Source of the DNA: Sphingobacteriaceae bacterium
Lineage (GTDB): Bacteria > Bacteroidota > Bacteroidia > UBA7662
Assembly (NCBI GenBank): GCA_030682795.1
Contig: JAUXNJ010000019.1
Location: 30,627-94,626 of the forward strand
DNA length: 64,000 nucleotides
Direction of reading: 5' to 3'
The position numbers and the translations under genes were made by a program. This document shows, in pieces, positions 51,771 through 62,100 of this stretch. Within the stretch, counting starts at the first letter, position 1, and every line of letters begins with the position of its first letter. Under the pieces are notes generated by a model. The model was not told the origin of the DNA. It worked only from the letters and a program-made list of their open reading frames with translations, and did not search any database.

Positions 51771-52997
51771 ATGTCGTTGAACCCCATCGTCCTATCTATT
51801 CCCATTTTCTTTGTGCTCATTGGCATCGAGGTATTTTACGACCGATTTGCGAAAAAAGGCGTTTACAGGCTCAATGACGCACTTACGAACATCAGCTGCG
51901 GCATCACCGAGCAGGTGAGCGGGGTTTTTGCGAAGGTTTTTACCGTTACCATTTTTTACCTCACCTACGAGCATTTTAGGTTTTTTACCATTCCCACCGA
52001 TTGGTATTGGCTGGTGCTGCTGTTTTTGGTGGTCGATTTTGCTTACTACTGGGCCCACCGCTGGAGCCACGAAGTGAATCTTTTTTGGGCTGGCCACGTA
52101 GTGCATCACCAAAGCGAAGAATACAATTTGTCGGTGGCCCTGCGTCAAGGGGCTTTTCAAAAAATTTTCACGGCCCTCATTTACCTGCCCATCGCCTTGG
52201 TGGGCTTCGACCCGGGCTGGTTTTTGATCATTGGCGCCTACAACACCCTCTACCAATTCTGGATCCACACCCAATATGTGGGCAAGCTCGGCTGGCTCGA
52301 ATATGTATTTAATACCCCTTCACACCACCGGGTGCACCACGGCCGCGACCCTAAGTACATAGACCGCAACCACGCCGGCTCGCTCATCATTTGGGATCGG
52401 CTTTTTGGCACTTTTCAGCAGGAAGAAGAAAAGCCGAATTACGGCATCACCACCCCGCTGGCCTCCTGGAACCCAGTGTATGCGCAGGTACAGCATTTGG
52501 GCAATATTTGGGAAGATTTTAACCGCGTTTCTGGGTTCAAAAACAAGTTTATGGTACTTTTTGGGAAGCCCGGCTGGCTGCCTGTGGAATTAGGCGGTCC
52601 CCGCAAACCCCAAGCCGTTCCCCCTGATTATCAGAAATTCGACACCCAGGTGCCCCTGCTGGTGAATGTGTATGTGCTGGTGCAGTACGCTCTTTTGTTG
52701 GGCCTATCGAGTTACTTTCTTTTCCAACTGAGCCAGTTCAGTTTGCTCGAAAAAATAGCCTTCGGCAGCATCATCTTTTTCAGCTCGGCTACACTGGGCA
52801 TGTTACTCGAAGGTCGCCCTAGCGCTGCGCGCACCGAAACCCTGCGTTTGCTCTTTACTACTGCCGCTTTGCTAGGCGTATTTCCACAGTTTTGGTCGCT
52901 CAGCTTTTTACCGCTGCTCGTCTTGCCGCTGCTTTTTGTAATTTGGGCCATCAAACTACCCCTTAGCCCATCCACCTATGGCCAAAATATCGTTTGA
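51771..52997 (+). CDS. Fatty acid hydroxylase superfamily protein, alkylglycerol monooxygenase-like
   Basis: The 408-residue integral membrane protein has the diiron histidine boxes of the sterol desaturase/fatty acid hydroxylase superfamily: AHRWSHE, GHVVHHQSEE and SHHRVHHGRD. The segments WAGHVVHHQSEEYNLSVALR and WLEYVFNTPSHHRVHHGRD agree with what I remember of human alkylglycerol monooxygenase (AGMO), more than with sterol desaturases; length and extra C-terminal membrane segments also fit. AGMO cleaves the ether bond of alkylglycerols using tetrahydrobiopterin. The next gene overlaps its end by 20 bp and belongs to YhhN, the family that contains the lysoplasmalogenase TMEM86B. The pair suggests ether-lipid cleavage. 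A plain fatty-acid or carotenoid hydroxylase remains possible. Confidence 0.8.
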   Translation: MSLNPIVLSIPIFFVLIGIEVFYDRFAKKGVYRLNDALTNISCGITEQVSGVFAKVFTVTIFYLTYEHFRFFTIPTDWYWLVLLFLVVDFAYYWAHRWSHEVNLFWAGHVVHHQSEEYNLSVALRQGAFQKIFTALIYLPIALVGFDPGWFLIIGAYNTLYQFWIHTQYVGKLGWLEYVFNTPSHHRVHHGRDPKYIDRNHAGSLIIWDRLFGTFQQEEEKPNYGITTPLASWNPVYAQVQHLGNIWEDFNRVSGFKNKFMVLFGKPGWLPVELGGPRKPQAVPPDYQKFDTQVPLLVNVYVLVQYALLLGLSSYFLFQLSQFSLLEKIAFGSIIFFSSATLGMLLEGRPSAARTETLRLLFTTAALLGVFPQFWSLSFLPLLVLPLLFVIWAIKLPLSPSTYGQNIV

Positions 52998-53682
52998 GAA
53001 GCGCTTCCTTCAGGTAGCTGTAGCGCACCTGGCCTTTCATTTGCTCGAAATTCCGATGGGCATTATGGTTACCAAGGTGCTGTTGCTGCCTTTGCTGGTG
53101 GCTTTTTTCCTGGAAAAAACGGGGCCTTTGCGCCGTACCGAACAACGCTGGATGCTGGTGGCCATGCTGGCTTCCTGGCTGGGCGATGTGCTGCTGCTGG
53201 GGGGCGATCAGCCGGGCTTGTTCATTGCAGGACTAGCCGCTTTTCTCACGGCTCAATTGGCCTATGCTGTTACCTTTTCCATGTCGCGCGAAAAGCAAAA
53301 AGGACTGGTCATCAGCAAGCCCTGGTATGCCCTGCCGGTACTGGCTTTGGCTGGGGCGGTGTACTTCTACCTCTACCCACATTTGGGGGAGATGAGCATC
53401 CCGGTGTCGATTTACGTATTAGCCATCAGCAGCATGGTGCTGAGTGCGGTGAACAGACTGCAATGGGCGGGTGAAAAATCAGGCCCTATGGTGCTGCTCG
53501 GCGCCCTGAGCTTTTTGCTATCGGATGCCCTGTTGGCAGTCAATAAATTTGTTGACCCCCTTCCTTTGGCTGGCTTTTGGATCATGCTCAGCTATATAGC
53601 CGCTCAATACCTCATCGTAAAAGGCTGTAGCAAAGATTTTGCTGTTGTATCGGCTGAAGCCAGCGCAGAAAGCGCTGCTTAA
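52978..53682 (+). CDS. YhhN/TMEM86 family membrane protein (lysoplasmalogenase-like)
   Basis: The 234-residue polytopic membrane protein has about eight hydrophobic segments. The YhhN features LVAMLASWLGDVLLLGG, AYAVTFS and FLLSDALLAVNKFV are present, including the paired aspartates in membrane segments (GDVLLL and SDALLA) that are thought to be catalytic. TMEM86B, a member, hydrolyses the vinyl-ether bond of lysoplasmalogens. The gene starts 20 bp inside the end of the AGMO-like gene, so the two are translationally coupled. Its stop shares the bases TTAA with the convergent outer-membrane gene. Substrate is inferred from family. Confidence 0.8.
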   Translation: MAKISFEKRFLQVAVAHLAFHLLEIPMGIMVTKVLLLPLLVAFFLEKTGPLRRTEQRWMLVAMLASWLGDVLLLGGDQPGLFIAGLAAFLTAQLAYAVTFSMSREKQKGLVISKPWYALPVLALAGAVYFYLYPHLGEMSIPVSIYVLAISSMVLSAVNRLQWAGEKSGPMVLLGALSFLLSDALLAVNKFVDPLPLAGFWIMLSYIAAQYLIVKGCSKDFAVVSAEASAESAA

Positions 53683-56600
53683 AAGTCGAGGTTGAGCGAA
53701 AAATACCAAACAGGCCGTAAAATCTGCCCATCATCGATGCCCCAAGCCCGGTCGATGCGCAAAAAATACCCAAATACCCGCATGCGAGCGCCCAAACCAT
53801 AGCCGGCAATAACGGGGTTTTTATTCGTCACCACCTTTACCCGAACCGGACCATCTTCAAAAAAAGTAACGTTGAAAGGGTTGTCGAGACTAAACGGATC
53901 GGGACCACTCCAAGCCGTGCCCACATCGGCAAAGCCCACCAAAGCCAGGTTGCGCCAAAACTCCGACGAAACCGGCGAACGAGAAATCACTTGCACGAAA
54001 GGCAAACGCAGCTCCGTATTCATGAGGAAGAAGTTGGCGCCATTCCTCGCATTCTGCAAAAAGCCGCGCATATTGGTGCCCACTGCGCGATAGGCGAAGT
54101 TTTCATTGGCAGGTGGCGCTAAGCTATTGTCCATGCGCGGCAGCAACCAGTTGTCAACACCTCCAAGCATAAAGAGCGTTTTGCGTGAGCCCAAACTCAC
54201 ATTGGTGGCCACCCGGTTAGCCCAAATAAAGTTTTTGTAAATCTGTAGATAGGTACGGTAATCGAGCCCCAATACCGTCATATAGTCTTTATTGTTGTTC
54301 AAAAACTTATAGCCTTCTACATACACCTTCCAACGGGTGCCGCGGAGGGTGTTGATGGCCAGCTCTTTGGTATTATCCTGCACAAACTCAGTCTTTACAC
54401 CTGCCACATGCTCAAACAAACTTGGTCTTTGGAGCTGACTGAGGTCGGTAGACGTAAAGGTGCTGTTGTCGCTGCGGTAGATGGCTGCCAGACGTATGCT
54501 TTGGTAACGGTTAAAGGGATAGCTGAATTGGGCCATGCCCTCGAGGGTGTTTACCTTGGCCAAACCACTGAAGCCAATGGGCTGCTGACTGCGGGTTTGA
54601 ACGAACAAATACCGCTGGTCCCAACGCCGGCGCAAATACTCATACATTAAGTAGTACTGATTATTGCTGTAATCAGCATTCAGCAGGAGTCCACCCGACA
54701 ACTTATGGTCCTCAAACAAATCCGACAGCCCCCCTTTTAAAATGAGACCAACATTGTTGTTCAGCGCATTCACGGTGCTCACCGTAAAACTAGGCATATC
54801 GTTCTGAAAAATAGTGTTACCCACTTGCGACACCAGATAGTCGGTACTCATGGTGGGTGTGTACAATCGCGTTTTGGCAATTCGATAAGGATCCCTGTTC
54901 AGGCCCTCACTGCGCTTGCGAAAACTGGCTATTTCGCGAACAACGGCCGGTCGGCCCGGTTCCTCTTCTACTTCCAGCAAAGGAAAACGCAGTTGTGGCT
55001 GGAAAGTGTAGTTGGCTGTTTTGGGGAGCGGGTTGCCAAGACTGTCCTTTCCGGTCTTGTAAGCCGTATTATCAAGCATACCCACTGGCACAGTAAGTCC
55101 AATGAGCTGCTTGGTAACAGCAGGCCGCTTAGCAACTTTGGTCTCAAAAAGCAAGCGGTAGCGGGTGGCGGCCGGCAGCTCAGCTACAGCAGCTAGACTG
55201 TCGGGGCGCAAGCGACCACGGTAAATTTTAGGGCGTTTTTCGCGCATTGCCAGCAGTTCAATGTACTGACCAGTTCGGGGCTGCGTATCATGCCAACGGA
55301 TATTGCGCTGGTAATTGCCTGCTGGTACTTGATAGGCCGTATCGCGGTACAAAGTGAGGGTATCGTACAAGGTATAACTCAGCAATTCACCACTATCACC
55401 CACATACTCCACCAAACTATCGCGAATTACTTCATAAGGTATGCTATCAAGCCGTCCGATGTGGCGGTTCATCACACCACTTTGATCGCTTAAATAACTA
55501 AAAAAGCTACCATACTGCCATTGAGGACTTCGCTCGTTGGCCTCTGTTGTATTGGTTACCCGCAATAGTTTCGACTTTTTTCCTTCCTCGTTAAAGTACA
55601 CAAACAAGTCGGTGGTAGGCATGGGCTCCAACGTATCGCTGGTAATTTGAATTAGGGTATCGAGGGGCCGGTTAGAACTGAACAAAATTTTGCTTCCACC
55701 ATCAAAATAACGGGGCTCAAAATCATCAAAAGGATCGGAGGTGATGGGCAAAATACGCTTCGAGGGCACGTGGTAAAGGAAGATGTCGGTTTGGCCATTT
55801 CGCGCCCCGGAAAGGGCAATGTGCTGACCATCGGGACTAAAATCCATATCATACACCTGATCAAAGCGGAAAAGCGGAAACTCTAATACCTCGTGCTTGC
55901 CTTTGTCGTTAAGGCGAATGGTGCCAAAATGCACCCGGCCTTTCACATCAAAAAAGTAAGCAATGGTTTTACTATTGGGATGCCAGCTGAGTACGGGATA
56001 TTGGTTGCCTCCATACAAATACAACCACTTTACCCCACTCTTATGCACCCTTTCGCGCTTTCCAGTAGCCAAGTCGTGCACATACATGCGATGCAGTCCT
56101 TTACGGTGCTCCACATAGGCCATTTTGGTGCCGTCAGGACTGAATTTCAACTGGCTCAGTTCTGCTTTTTTTCGAAACTTCCGTAAAAACAGGGTGTCCT
56201 CGGGCATGCTACGCAGGGCATCCTCCCCTTCGTAACGGGCCCGATAGTAGGCCAGCCAATCTTTGCTGAGCTGCTTCATTTTTTTGCCGGTTACATAACT
56301 CAGACCCTCTTGAAAATTGCGATTAACCCTGGTTAAATACAAGATATTAGGCACGGCAGTCCGACCATAGGTTTCTGAAATGAAATGCCAAAAGCTGTGC
56401 CCAGCTAGCTCTTCATGGTCGTTGAGTAGGTGATTAAACTTTTTGAAGCGCTTGGTGCTTAGCAAATCGCGCAGCTGGTTGTCATGCTCCGCTGCCCATT
56501 CGGTATGGATGTAAGAAAAAAGTCCGTTTAAATACCAATCGGGCAAATAAATGGTCGCCGCATTCTGCACCCGCTCCCCAATATTACCGCCGTACATCAT

Positions 56601-57056
56601 GTCGAACAACAGCACTTTGGCAATGCCCACGCGCAATTCGCGCAAAAAAGCATCTCTACTATCTGAAAAATGCACCAGCACTTTATTACCGCCCAGTCGT
56701 GTGAGTCCCCCCGTATTGTATTGCTCTAAATCGAAGCCTAAATTGGTTTGATTGAGGTCAGAGATGTTGTTGTAAATAATGATCTGGTACTTGCCATCCG
56801 CCCGATAATTCATAAAATCTTCGATCTGACGCACGGTTTCTTCGGCAATGGTGGCAGTATACACCCCTAACTCACGTCCGCCCACGGCATAATAAATCTC
56901 AAAATTGGGCCCGCTCAAATTCGACCACTCGAAATCGCGGTACTGAATTTTGTTCTTGCCAAAAAAGGTTTGGGAAGATTGGTTCTGCGACCAGGCCGGT
57001 CCTTTTGCAATAAAAGCACCTAAGCACAAAAGATATGGAAGCAGCTTTTTTAGCAC
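53679..57056 (-). CDS. Outer-membrane protein: degenerate peptidase-like domain, TolB-type propeller, C-terminal barrel
   Basis: The 1125-residue protein starts at a GTG and has a signal peptide (KLLPYLLCLGAFIAKGPAWSQ). Residues about 45-270 look like a peptidase-MA/gluzincin domain without its metal site: where HExxH is expected it has RELRVGIAKVLL (139-150), and LPDWYLNGLFSYI (171-183) stands for the PxWxxEGxA segment. From about 290 to 530 there are PD40/TolB propeller repeats (FSPDGTKMAYVEH and FSPDGQHIALSG). The last 350 residues form a likely beta-barrel ending in Phe (WYFSLNLDF), as outer-membrane barrels do. Similar long proteins are usual in Bacteroidota and are often called TolB-like; role unknown. 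Convergent with the YhhN gene. Confidence 0.82.
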   Translation of the reverse strand: MLKKLLPYLLCLGAFIAKGPAWSQNQSSQTFFGKNKIQYRDFEWSNLSGPNFEIYYAVGGRELGVYTATIAEETVRQIEDFMNYRADGKYQIIIYNNISDLNQTNLGFDLEQYNTGGLTRLGGNKVLVHFSDSRDAFLRELRVGIAKVLLFDMMYGGNIGERVQNAATIYLPDWYLNGLFSYIHTEWAAEHDNQLRDLLSTKRFKKFNHLLNDHEELAGHSFWHFISETYGRTAVPNILYLTRVNRNFQEGLSYVTGKKMKQLSKDWLAYYRARYEGEDALRSMPEDTLFLRKFRKKAELSQLKFSPDGTKMAYVEHRKGLHRMYVHDLATGKRERVHKSGVKWLYLYGGNQYPVLSWHPNSKTIAYFFDVKGRVHFGTIRLNDKGKHEVLEFPLFRFDQVYDMDFSPDGQHIALSGARNGQTDIFLYHVPSKRILPITSDPFDDFEPRYFDGGSKILFSSNRPLDTLIQITSDTLEPMPTTDLFVYFNEEGKKSKLLRVTNTTEANERSPQWQYGSFFSYLSDQSGVMNRHIGRLDSIPYEVIRDSLVEYVGDSGELLSYTLYDTLTLYRDTAYQVPAGNYQRNIRWHDTQPRTGQYIELLAMREKRPKIYRGRLRPDSLAAVAELPAATRYRLLFETKVAKRPAVTKQLIGLTVPVGMLDNTAYKTGKDSLGNPLPKTANYTFQPQLRFPLLEVEEEPGRPAVVREIASFRKRSEGLNRDPYRIAKTRLYTPTMSTDYLVSQVGNTIFQNDMPSFTVSTVNALNNNVGLILKGGLSDLFEDHKLSGGLLLNADYSNNQYYLMYEYLRRRWDQRYLFVQTRSQQPIGFSGLAKVNTLEGMAQFSYPFNRYQSIRLAAIYRSDNSTFTSTDLSQLQRPSLFEHVAGVKTEFVQDNTKELAINTLRGTRWKVYVEGYKFLNNNKDYMTVLGLDYRTYLQIYKNFIWANRVATNVSLGSRKTLFMLGGVDNWLLPRMDNSLAPPANENFAYRAVGTNMRGFLQNARNGANFFLMNTELRLPFVQVISRSPVSSEFWRNLALVGFADVGTAWSGPDPFSLDNPFNVTFFEDGPVRVKVVTNKNPVIAGYGLGARMRVFGYFLRIDRAWGIDDGQILRPVWYFSLNLDF

Positions 57057-57174
57057 AGTGGTATTAACGCAACAATTTACACGAAGGTTTATTGTAGACG
57101 CTGCTACAAAGCATAAAAATACATGCTAATTCTGATAAATCTTCATGCTTATGTCACAACCGCGCCAACCCAGT

Positions 57175-57813
57175 CTATTGGAAAAAGGGGTTGGTTTGTT
57201 TTTCATGCCCTATGGTAGTCGCGGGTCCGTGCCCTGGATGCACCACCATTTCATTCGGAAGGCTAAATAATTGCGATTTCACCGACTGTATCAAGGTGGC
57301 ATAATTCCCGCCAGGCAAGTCGGTACGGCCGATGCTACCGGCAAACAGCACATCGCCACTGATCACGTAGCCCTCCTCGTGGTTCACAAAACAGATGCTC
57401 CCTGCTGAATGTCCCGGCGCTTCACGCAACTCAAACCGCAGCTTACCAACAGCTAACTCCTCCCCATCTTTCAAATAACCCGCGGGCGCTGGCGAGGCCA
57501 CTGCCCGAATGCCAAATACGGGTCCATAGCTCTCCAAACGGTTCAAATCTTTTTCATCGGCCGCATGAATCCATGGCTGCAAACCATAGGTATCATACAC
57601 AAATCGGTTGCCCAGCACATGGTCGATGTGGCAATGCGTATTGAGCAAAAGCACGGGCTTAAGTGCTCTGTCCGCAATAAACGCCTGTAACTCTTGTTGT
57701 TCAGCTGCATCCATGCATCCCGGATCAATAATCGCCGCCTGCCCATCGGCATCGGCTACGATGTAGGTGTTTTCACTGAACAAATTGAAGGTGAAGCTGT
57801 GGAGTAACGACAT
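57175..57813 (-). CDS. MBL-fold metallo-hydrolase (glyoxalase II-like)
   Basis: The protein of 212 residues has the metal-binding motif H-C-H-I-D-H (LLNTHCHIDHVLG), further histidine in APGHSAGSICF, and DVLFAGSIGRTDLPGG, followed by VVHPGHGPATTIGHEK. This pattern is that of hydroxyacylglutathione hydrolase-like and persulfide dioxygenase-related proteins of Bacteroidota; the exact thioester substrate is not certain. The frame opens at 57870 inside the PorV terminator, so the family-like ATG at 57813 is chosen. It follows porV by a terminator and may rely on read-through or an own weak promoter. Confidence 0.85.
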   Translation of the reverse strand: MSLLHSFTFNLFSENTYIVADADGQAAIIDPGCMDAAEQQELQAFIADRALKPVLLLNTHCHIDHVLGNRFVYDTYGLQPWIHAADEKDLNRLESYGPVFGIRAVASPAPAGYLKDGEELAVGKLRFELREAPGHSAGSICFVNHEEGYVISGDVLFAGSIGRTDLPGGNYATLIQSVKSQLFSLPNEMVVHPGHGPATTIGHEKQTNPFFQ

Positions 57814-57833
57814 GTGGAAGGTGTATGAAGGCA

Positions 57834-57866
57834 TAAAAAAAGCCAATCCATGATAGAATTGGCTCT
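57834..57866 (-). terminator. Rho-independent terminator after porV
   Basis: On the minus strand AGCCAAT (57864-57858), a 10-nt loop, ATTGGCT (57847-57841) and a run of seven T. It lies 17 bp after the porV stop and ends the porU-porV unit. Confidence 0.85.
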
Positions 57867-57882
57867 TCAATATTATAAAAGC

Positions 57883-59118
57883 TTAGCGACTCGAAAAGGC
57901 CGCCAAATCGAACATCATGCTAAAGCGCAAGGTGTTTTCGAGTGGATTACCCCCCTGTAAACGAGTTGTGGGCACCAAATACGAAAAATTCAAATTAAAC
58001 ACCTGATACTTTAATCCAGCACCAAAAGTGAGGTATTGGCGGCCACCTTTGGTAGGATGCTCGTAAAAATACCCTGTACGTAGCGCAAATACATTGTTGT
58101 ACCAATATTCCATACCTGCACCGATGTTAATTTCTCGCAATTCTTCGAGACCACCGTTTGGCGCATCACCAAAGGAGCTAAAAACCCCTTCTAACACCGT
58201 TTTTTGATTGGGATCCTGTCCTTGAGCTACAACGGGATTGCCATTGCCATCAAATTGAATCTGCCCTGTAATCGAATCACGTGCGTAAATAGGATTCGAA
58301 GGCACTAAGAGCTTATTTAAGTCGAGCGCAAAGGTTATCTTGTTATAATCGTCGATTTCGGCGGTGATAGCCGTTCCAAGGCGCAAATTGGTTGGCAAAA
58401 AATTAGAATTACCCGATTCGGTATACGCTATTTTAGCACCCAAATTGGTGATGCTGGCGCCAAATGCAATCTGACCTTTTTTGCCCAATACCTCTGTTTC
58501 GTTTTGATAATAAGCCGAGATATCGCCTGCAGCTGATTGTCCGGGAATGGTTTGGTTGTTTTGGTCTAAGCCCGCCGCCAAATTCGAATAGATATAGCGT
58601 AAACCAATACCAATGCTGAAGTTATCGCTCAGCTTACGGGCATACACCCCGTCAAGCGCCAATTCATTAGGCCTAAAATTGGCGATTTGCTCCCCCGTAA
58701 TGCTGGTAAAAGTAATGTCACCCAAAGAAAAGTACCGCAAAGAGGCCCCGAAGGTTTGTAGATCGTCAATTTTCTTGTAAAACGACAAATACGACAAGCT
58801 GATGTCGGGCACTAAATTGCGCAACCAAGGCGTATAGTTCATCGCCAAGCCCATATTATCTTCTGCAAACGCCAATTTAGCCGCATTCCAGTGAATGGCA
58901 TTGGCATCAGGCGACAAGGCAACGCCTACATCACCCATACCGCCAGAGCGGGCATCAGGCGAAATCATCAAAAAGGGCACCGCCGTGGTGATGGTATTTA
59001 AATCAGCGCCACCCAACTGCCGTCTGTTGGTCAGCTGTGAGTAGCCTTCTGTGATTGCGGCAAGACTGAATACGGTTGTCAGCGCAACCAAGCGAAATTC
59101 GGACATATAAATCATCAA
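57883..59118 (-). CDS. porV: Type IX secretion outer-membrane protein PorV (LptO)
   Basis: The 411-residue FadL-like outer-membrane barrel has a signal peptide (VFSLAAITEGYSQ) and the PorV features PDARSGGMGDVGVALSPDANAIHWNAAKLAF and NYTPWLRNLVPDISLSYLSFYKK near the N terminus; the C-terminal strands end in SMMFDLAAFSSR. PorV carries folded cargo from the translocon to the sortase PorU. It starts 35 bp after the porU stop, the conserved porU-porV order, and is followed by a strong terminator. Together with SprA and PorU it indicates an intact system. Confidence 0.96.
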   Translation of the reverse strand: MMIYMSEFRLVALTTVFSLAAITEGYSQLTNRRQLGGADLNTITTAVPFLMISPDARSGGMGDVGVALSPDANAIHWNAAKLAFAEDNMGLAMNYTPWLRNLVPDISLSYLSFYKKIDDLQTFGASLRYFSLGDITFTSITGEQIANFRPNELALDGVYARKLSDNFSIGIGLRYIYSNLAAGLDQNNQTIPGQSAAGDISAYYQNETEVLGKKGQIAFGASITNLGAKIAYTESGNSNFLPTNLRLGTAITAEIDDYNKITFALDLNKLLVPSNPIYARDSITGQIQFDGNGNPVVAQGQDPNQKTVLEGVFSSFGDAPNGGLEELREINIGAGMEYWYNNVFALRTGYFYEHPTKGGRQYLTFGAGLKYQVFNLNFSYLVPTTRLQGGNPLENTLRFSMMFDLAAFSSR

Positions 59119-59153
59119 ATTTGTACAAATATAGTTGAATGCAAAGGCATTAC

Positions 59154-62100
59154 TTAACGTAAAATTACAAGCTTTTGTGTTTCCTGCACACTTTCACCTT
59201 CGGTAGAACGTAATCTTAGCCTGTAAATATACACGCCACGTCCAATTCTATCCCCAAAATCATCCAAACCATCCCAGTGCAGCTGGTCGGCATGAAAGCC
59301 CGGCGTGAGTATGGTTTGTTGGATGCTTTTGACCAGTTTGCCACTCACCGTATACACCTGCAAAATGGCTTCTAACGGCTGATTGGGTCGGTTATGGTCG
59401 AAATGGAAGGTTGTGCTGGTAGTGAATGGGTTGGGGTAGTTGAGCAGGTTGTCGATGGCCAATTTAGCATCCTCTGCCACCACAAAGTCGAGTGAAGCTT
59501 CTCCCGAATTATTATGAACATCCCAAACCTTCATGTTCAGGGTATAATTTCCGGCATCTAAGCGAAAAAATGGATAGCGGATTTCTCCACGGGTGTAATC
59601 GTCTAAAGATGCCTCGTAAAACTGGTTGAGGATGATGGGACTGTTTACCTCCTGATTTTTGATGAGGGTAATGTCGCGACCAATCCCCGAACCAACGGTG
59701 TTGATGCCACTGCTATCGCTGAGTTGAGCAAAAAATACAGGATTTTGATCTGTAATGCCGCCATTCACAAAGCTGCGGTCGTTCATAAACAACTTGATTT
59801 CTGGTCCAAGAGCGTCTGGAACAAAATTGGTGTCGGTGCCTCCTACGATTACATTTCTGAAATCGCCTGCCGCGTCTACGCTGTTGTTGGTAGCATACAA
59901 ATTAATACGTCCAAAGCCATAGTTGTATGCAATGTCACGAGGTACAATAAAAGTAAAGCTCCACTGGCCATTGGTAATGGTGGCTCGGCCACGATAAATG
60001 ATATTTCGAAACTCGCTGTAGGTGGCCAGTCGAGAACCCGGGTCGTTTACCTGGGTAGTAATTTGAGAGGGTTTGTCGAGTACCGTTGGTGTCAATACCC
60101 CGTTGTAGTTGCTCAGTAATTGATTCGACTGATCACGCATGTCTCCGGTGATGGTAACCCGAGCCAAGGCACGCAGCGTATCCGGTACGGGATTTACTTG
60201 TACGTTGTTGATGCTGGTAACGGCCGCTACTTCTTCTGGGAAGGCCAAGGTCAGGGCTGGGTCGCCCAAAAGACAAAAATTTCGGGTGTTCACATTGCTC
60301 AACTCGGGATTAGCTGCATTCATAAATACCTCTCCCAAGGTTTGATAGCCTAAAGCACTGCGTCGAAAAAGCTCATCGCGGTACACCCGGGTGCTCAACG
60401 AAAAATTAAAATTCGTAAAGGTTACGCGGGTGGTGGTCATCAAAGCAATGGCTCCGCCCACAGGGTTTAGCAATACCCACTCGCCAGCGCTGGTAAAGGT
60501 GGGATTGTCGTAACGCGTAAATTCACAAGTAGCTGTAAGCATCATCGGCAATTTGCTGCCACTGTTCCAGGCTTGAATTTCGGGGATGGTCAATACCCGT
60601 TCCTCGGCCCAGCCATTGATGCCACCATGGCCCATATAGCCCACAATCAAGGCGCCCAAATTCATGCGCGCGTTGATGTCGCGGTTTACTTCAGGATAAC
60701 GGGTGCCACCAGGGCGTGATACTTGCGGATATGCATCAAAATACACTTTTTGTATGCGCCCTACCGGATAACGGGTGTTGATATGGCCCGCCATGGCTTC
60801 GGTATCATTGAGGTGTAAATTGCCGTCTTCATCATCAGCCACGAGCATGATGTGGTTTTTCCAGTCGCCCGAATTTCCCGCATCTAAATAGCCCTGAATT
60901 TTATCTACCATTTGCTGGGCTTGCTGCACATTTTTGGCTGGTAAACGACCAATGGCTACGTCCATTCGATCTGAGCCGCCAACCGAAAATGCACCCTCAT
61001 GGTTATCGAGCAAACCAAAATAGCTGTCAGCGCAATAAGAGTTTAAAGGGTCGTTGGAATTCGGACTCTGAAAGGTGGGCACCCAGTTAGCGTTACCTGC
61101 TAAGCGATGCTTATAATCGTAAGAAGCCGAGCCAAGCAGAAGCAAAAAGCGAGGCTCATTGCCTGGCGTTGCTCTATCGTACAACATTTTTACCAAAGCC
61201 CTGATGGCAGTAATGTCTTGCCTGCCCGATGAAAACTCATTGTAAATTTCAGTTGGTGTTACCACCAAACTGGTGATGTTGTTGCGTTGTAAATGTAAAC
61301 TGGCGAGCTGATTGGCCTGGTTTAAAAAGGCCGCTGGCGCCACAATAACCATATTGACATTGGCATTGGCATGTAAATTTTGGTTCCCCACTTGTCCTAC
61401 CAAAGCGGGCTCCGGAAAGCTGCTTCCCGCAAAGGCGATAAAAGTGCGCAAAGAATCGGTAGCCGCCACAAAAGCTGCCCCACGCCCTGTACCGCTGAGC
61501 GGCATGCGTTGGATGTTGGCTATATGGGTTACGTCCCATACTTCCTGATTGGCACCAATACCCGCAATGTCAAATTGGGTAAGCTGTCCCGCCGCAACAC
61601 TGTTTTTATCACTAAATATAAAAAAGCCTCCTTGATTGTTTAAATTGAGGTCGGCTCTGCCTTGCAGCTCAATAAAATCGAGCCAGCCTTGCGAAAAATT
61701 ATTGGGTTTGTTATAAGCGATGTTCACGGCCACATTGCTGCTGCTGGCATTAAAGGTGGCATCTACCACCGCATCGCGCATAAATAAATCGAGGTAGTAA
61801 CTGGTAACCTGACTCACAGGCACTGTATTCACAACATTGCCATTCGCCCGTACTACGAAGGAAGACGCTGCCCCTAAGCTCCGCGCTGCCACCGCCGTTC
61901 GGATTCGCACTGGTTCGGATAGCAGCAGGTTGGGAAGCTGAAAGTTGAAGCTGTGCGACAAGGTTAAATCGAATAATTCGCCATACCACCTACGGCCACT
62001 TCGAATGAGGTTCCGCTCATCGCGTTGATGCTGGGCAAGCACATCGTAGGAGGTGGAAGTGGCAGTTGCAGGACCTGCAGTCGCAGCAGTTTGGAGCCGC

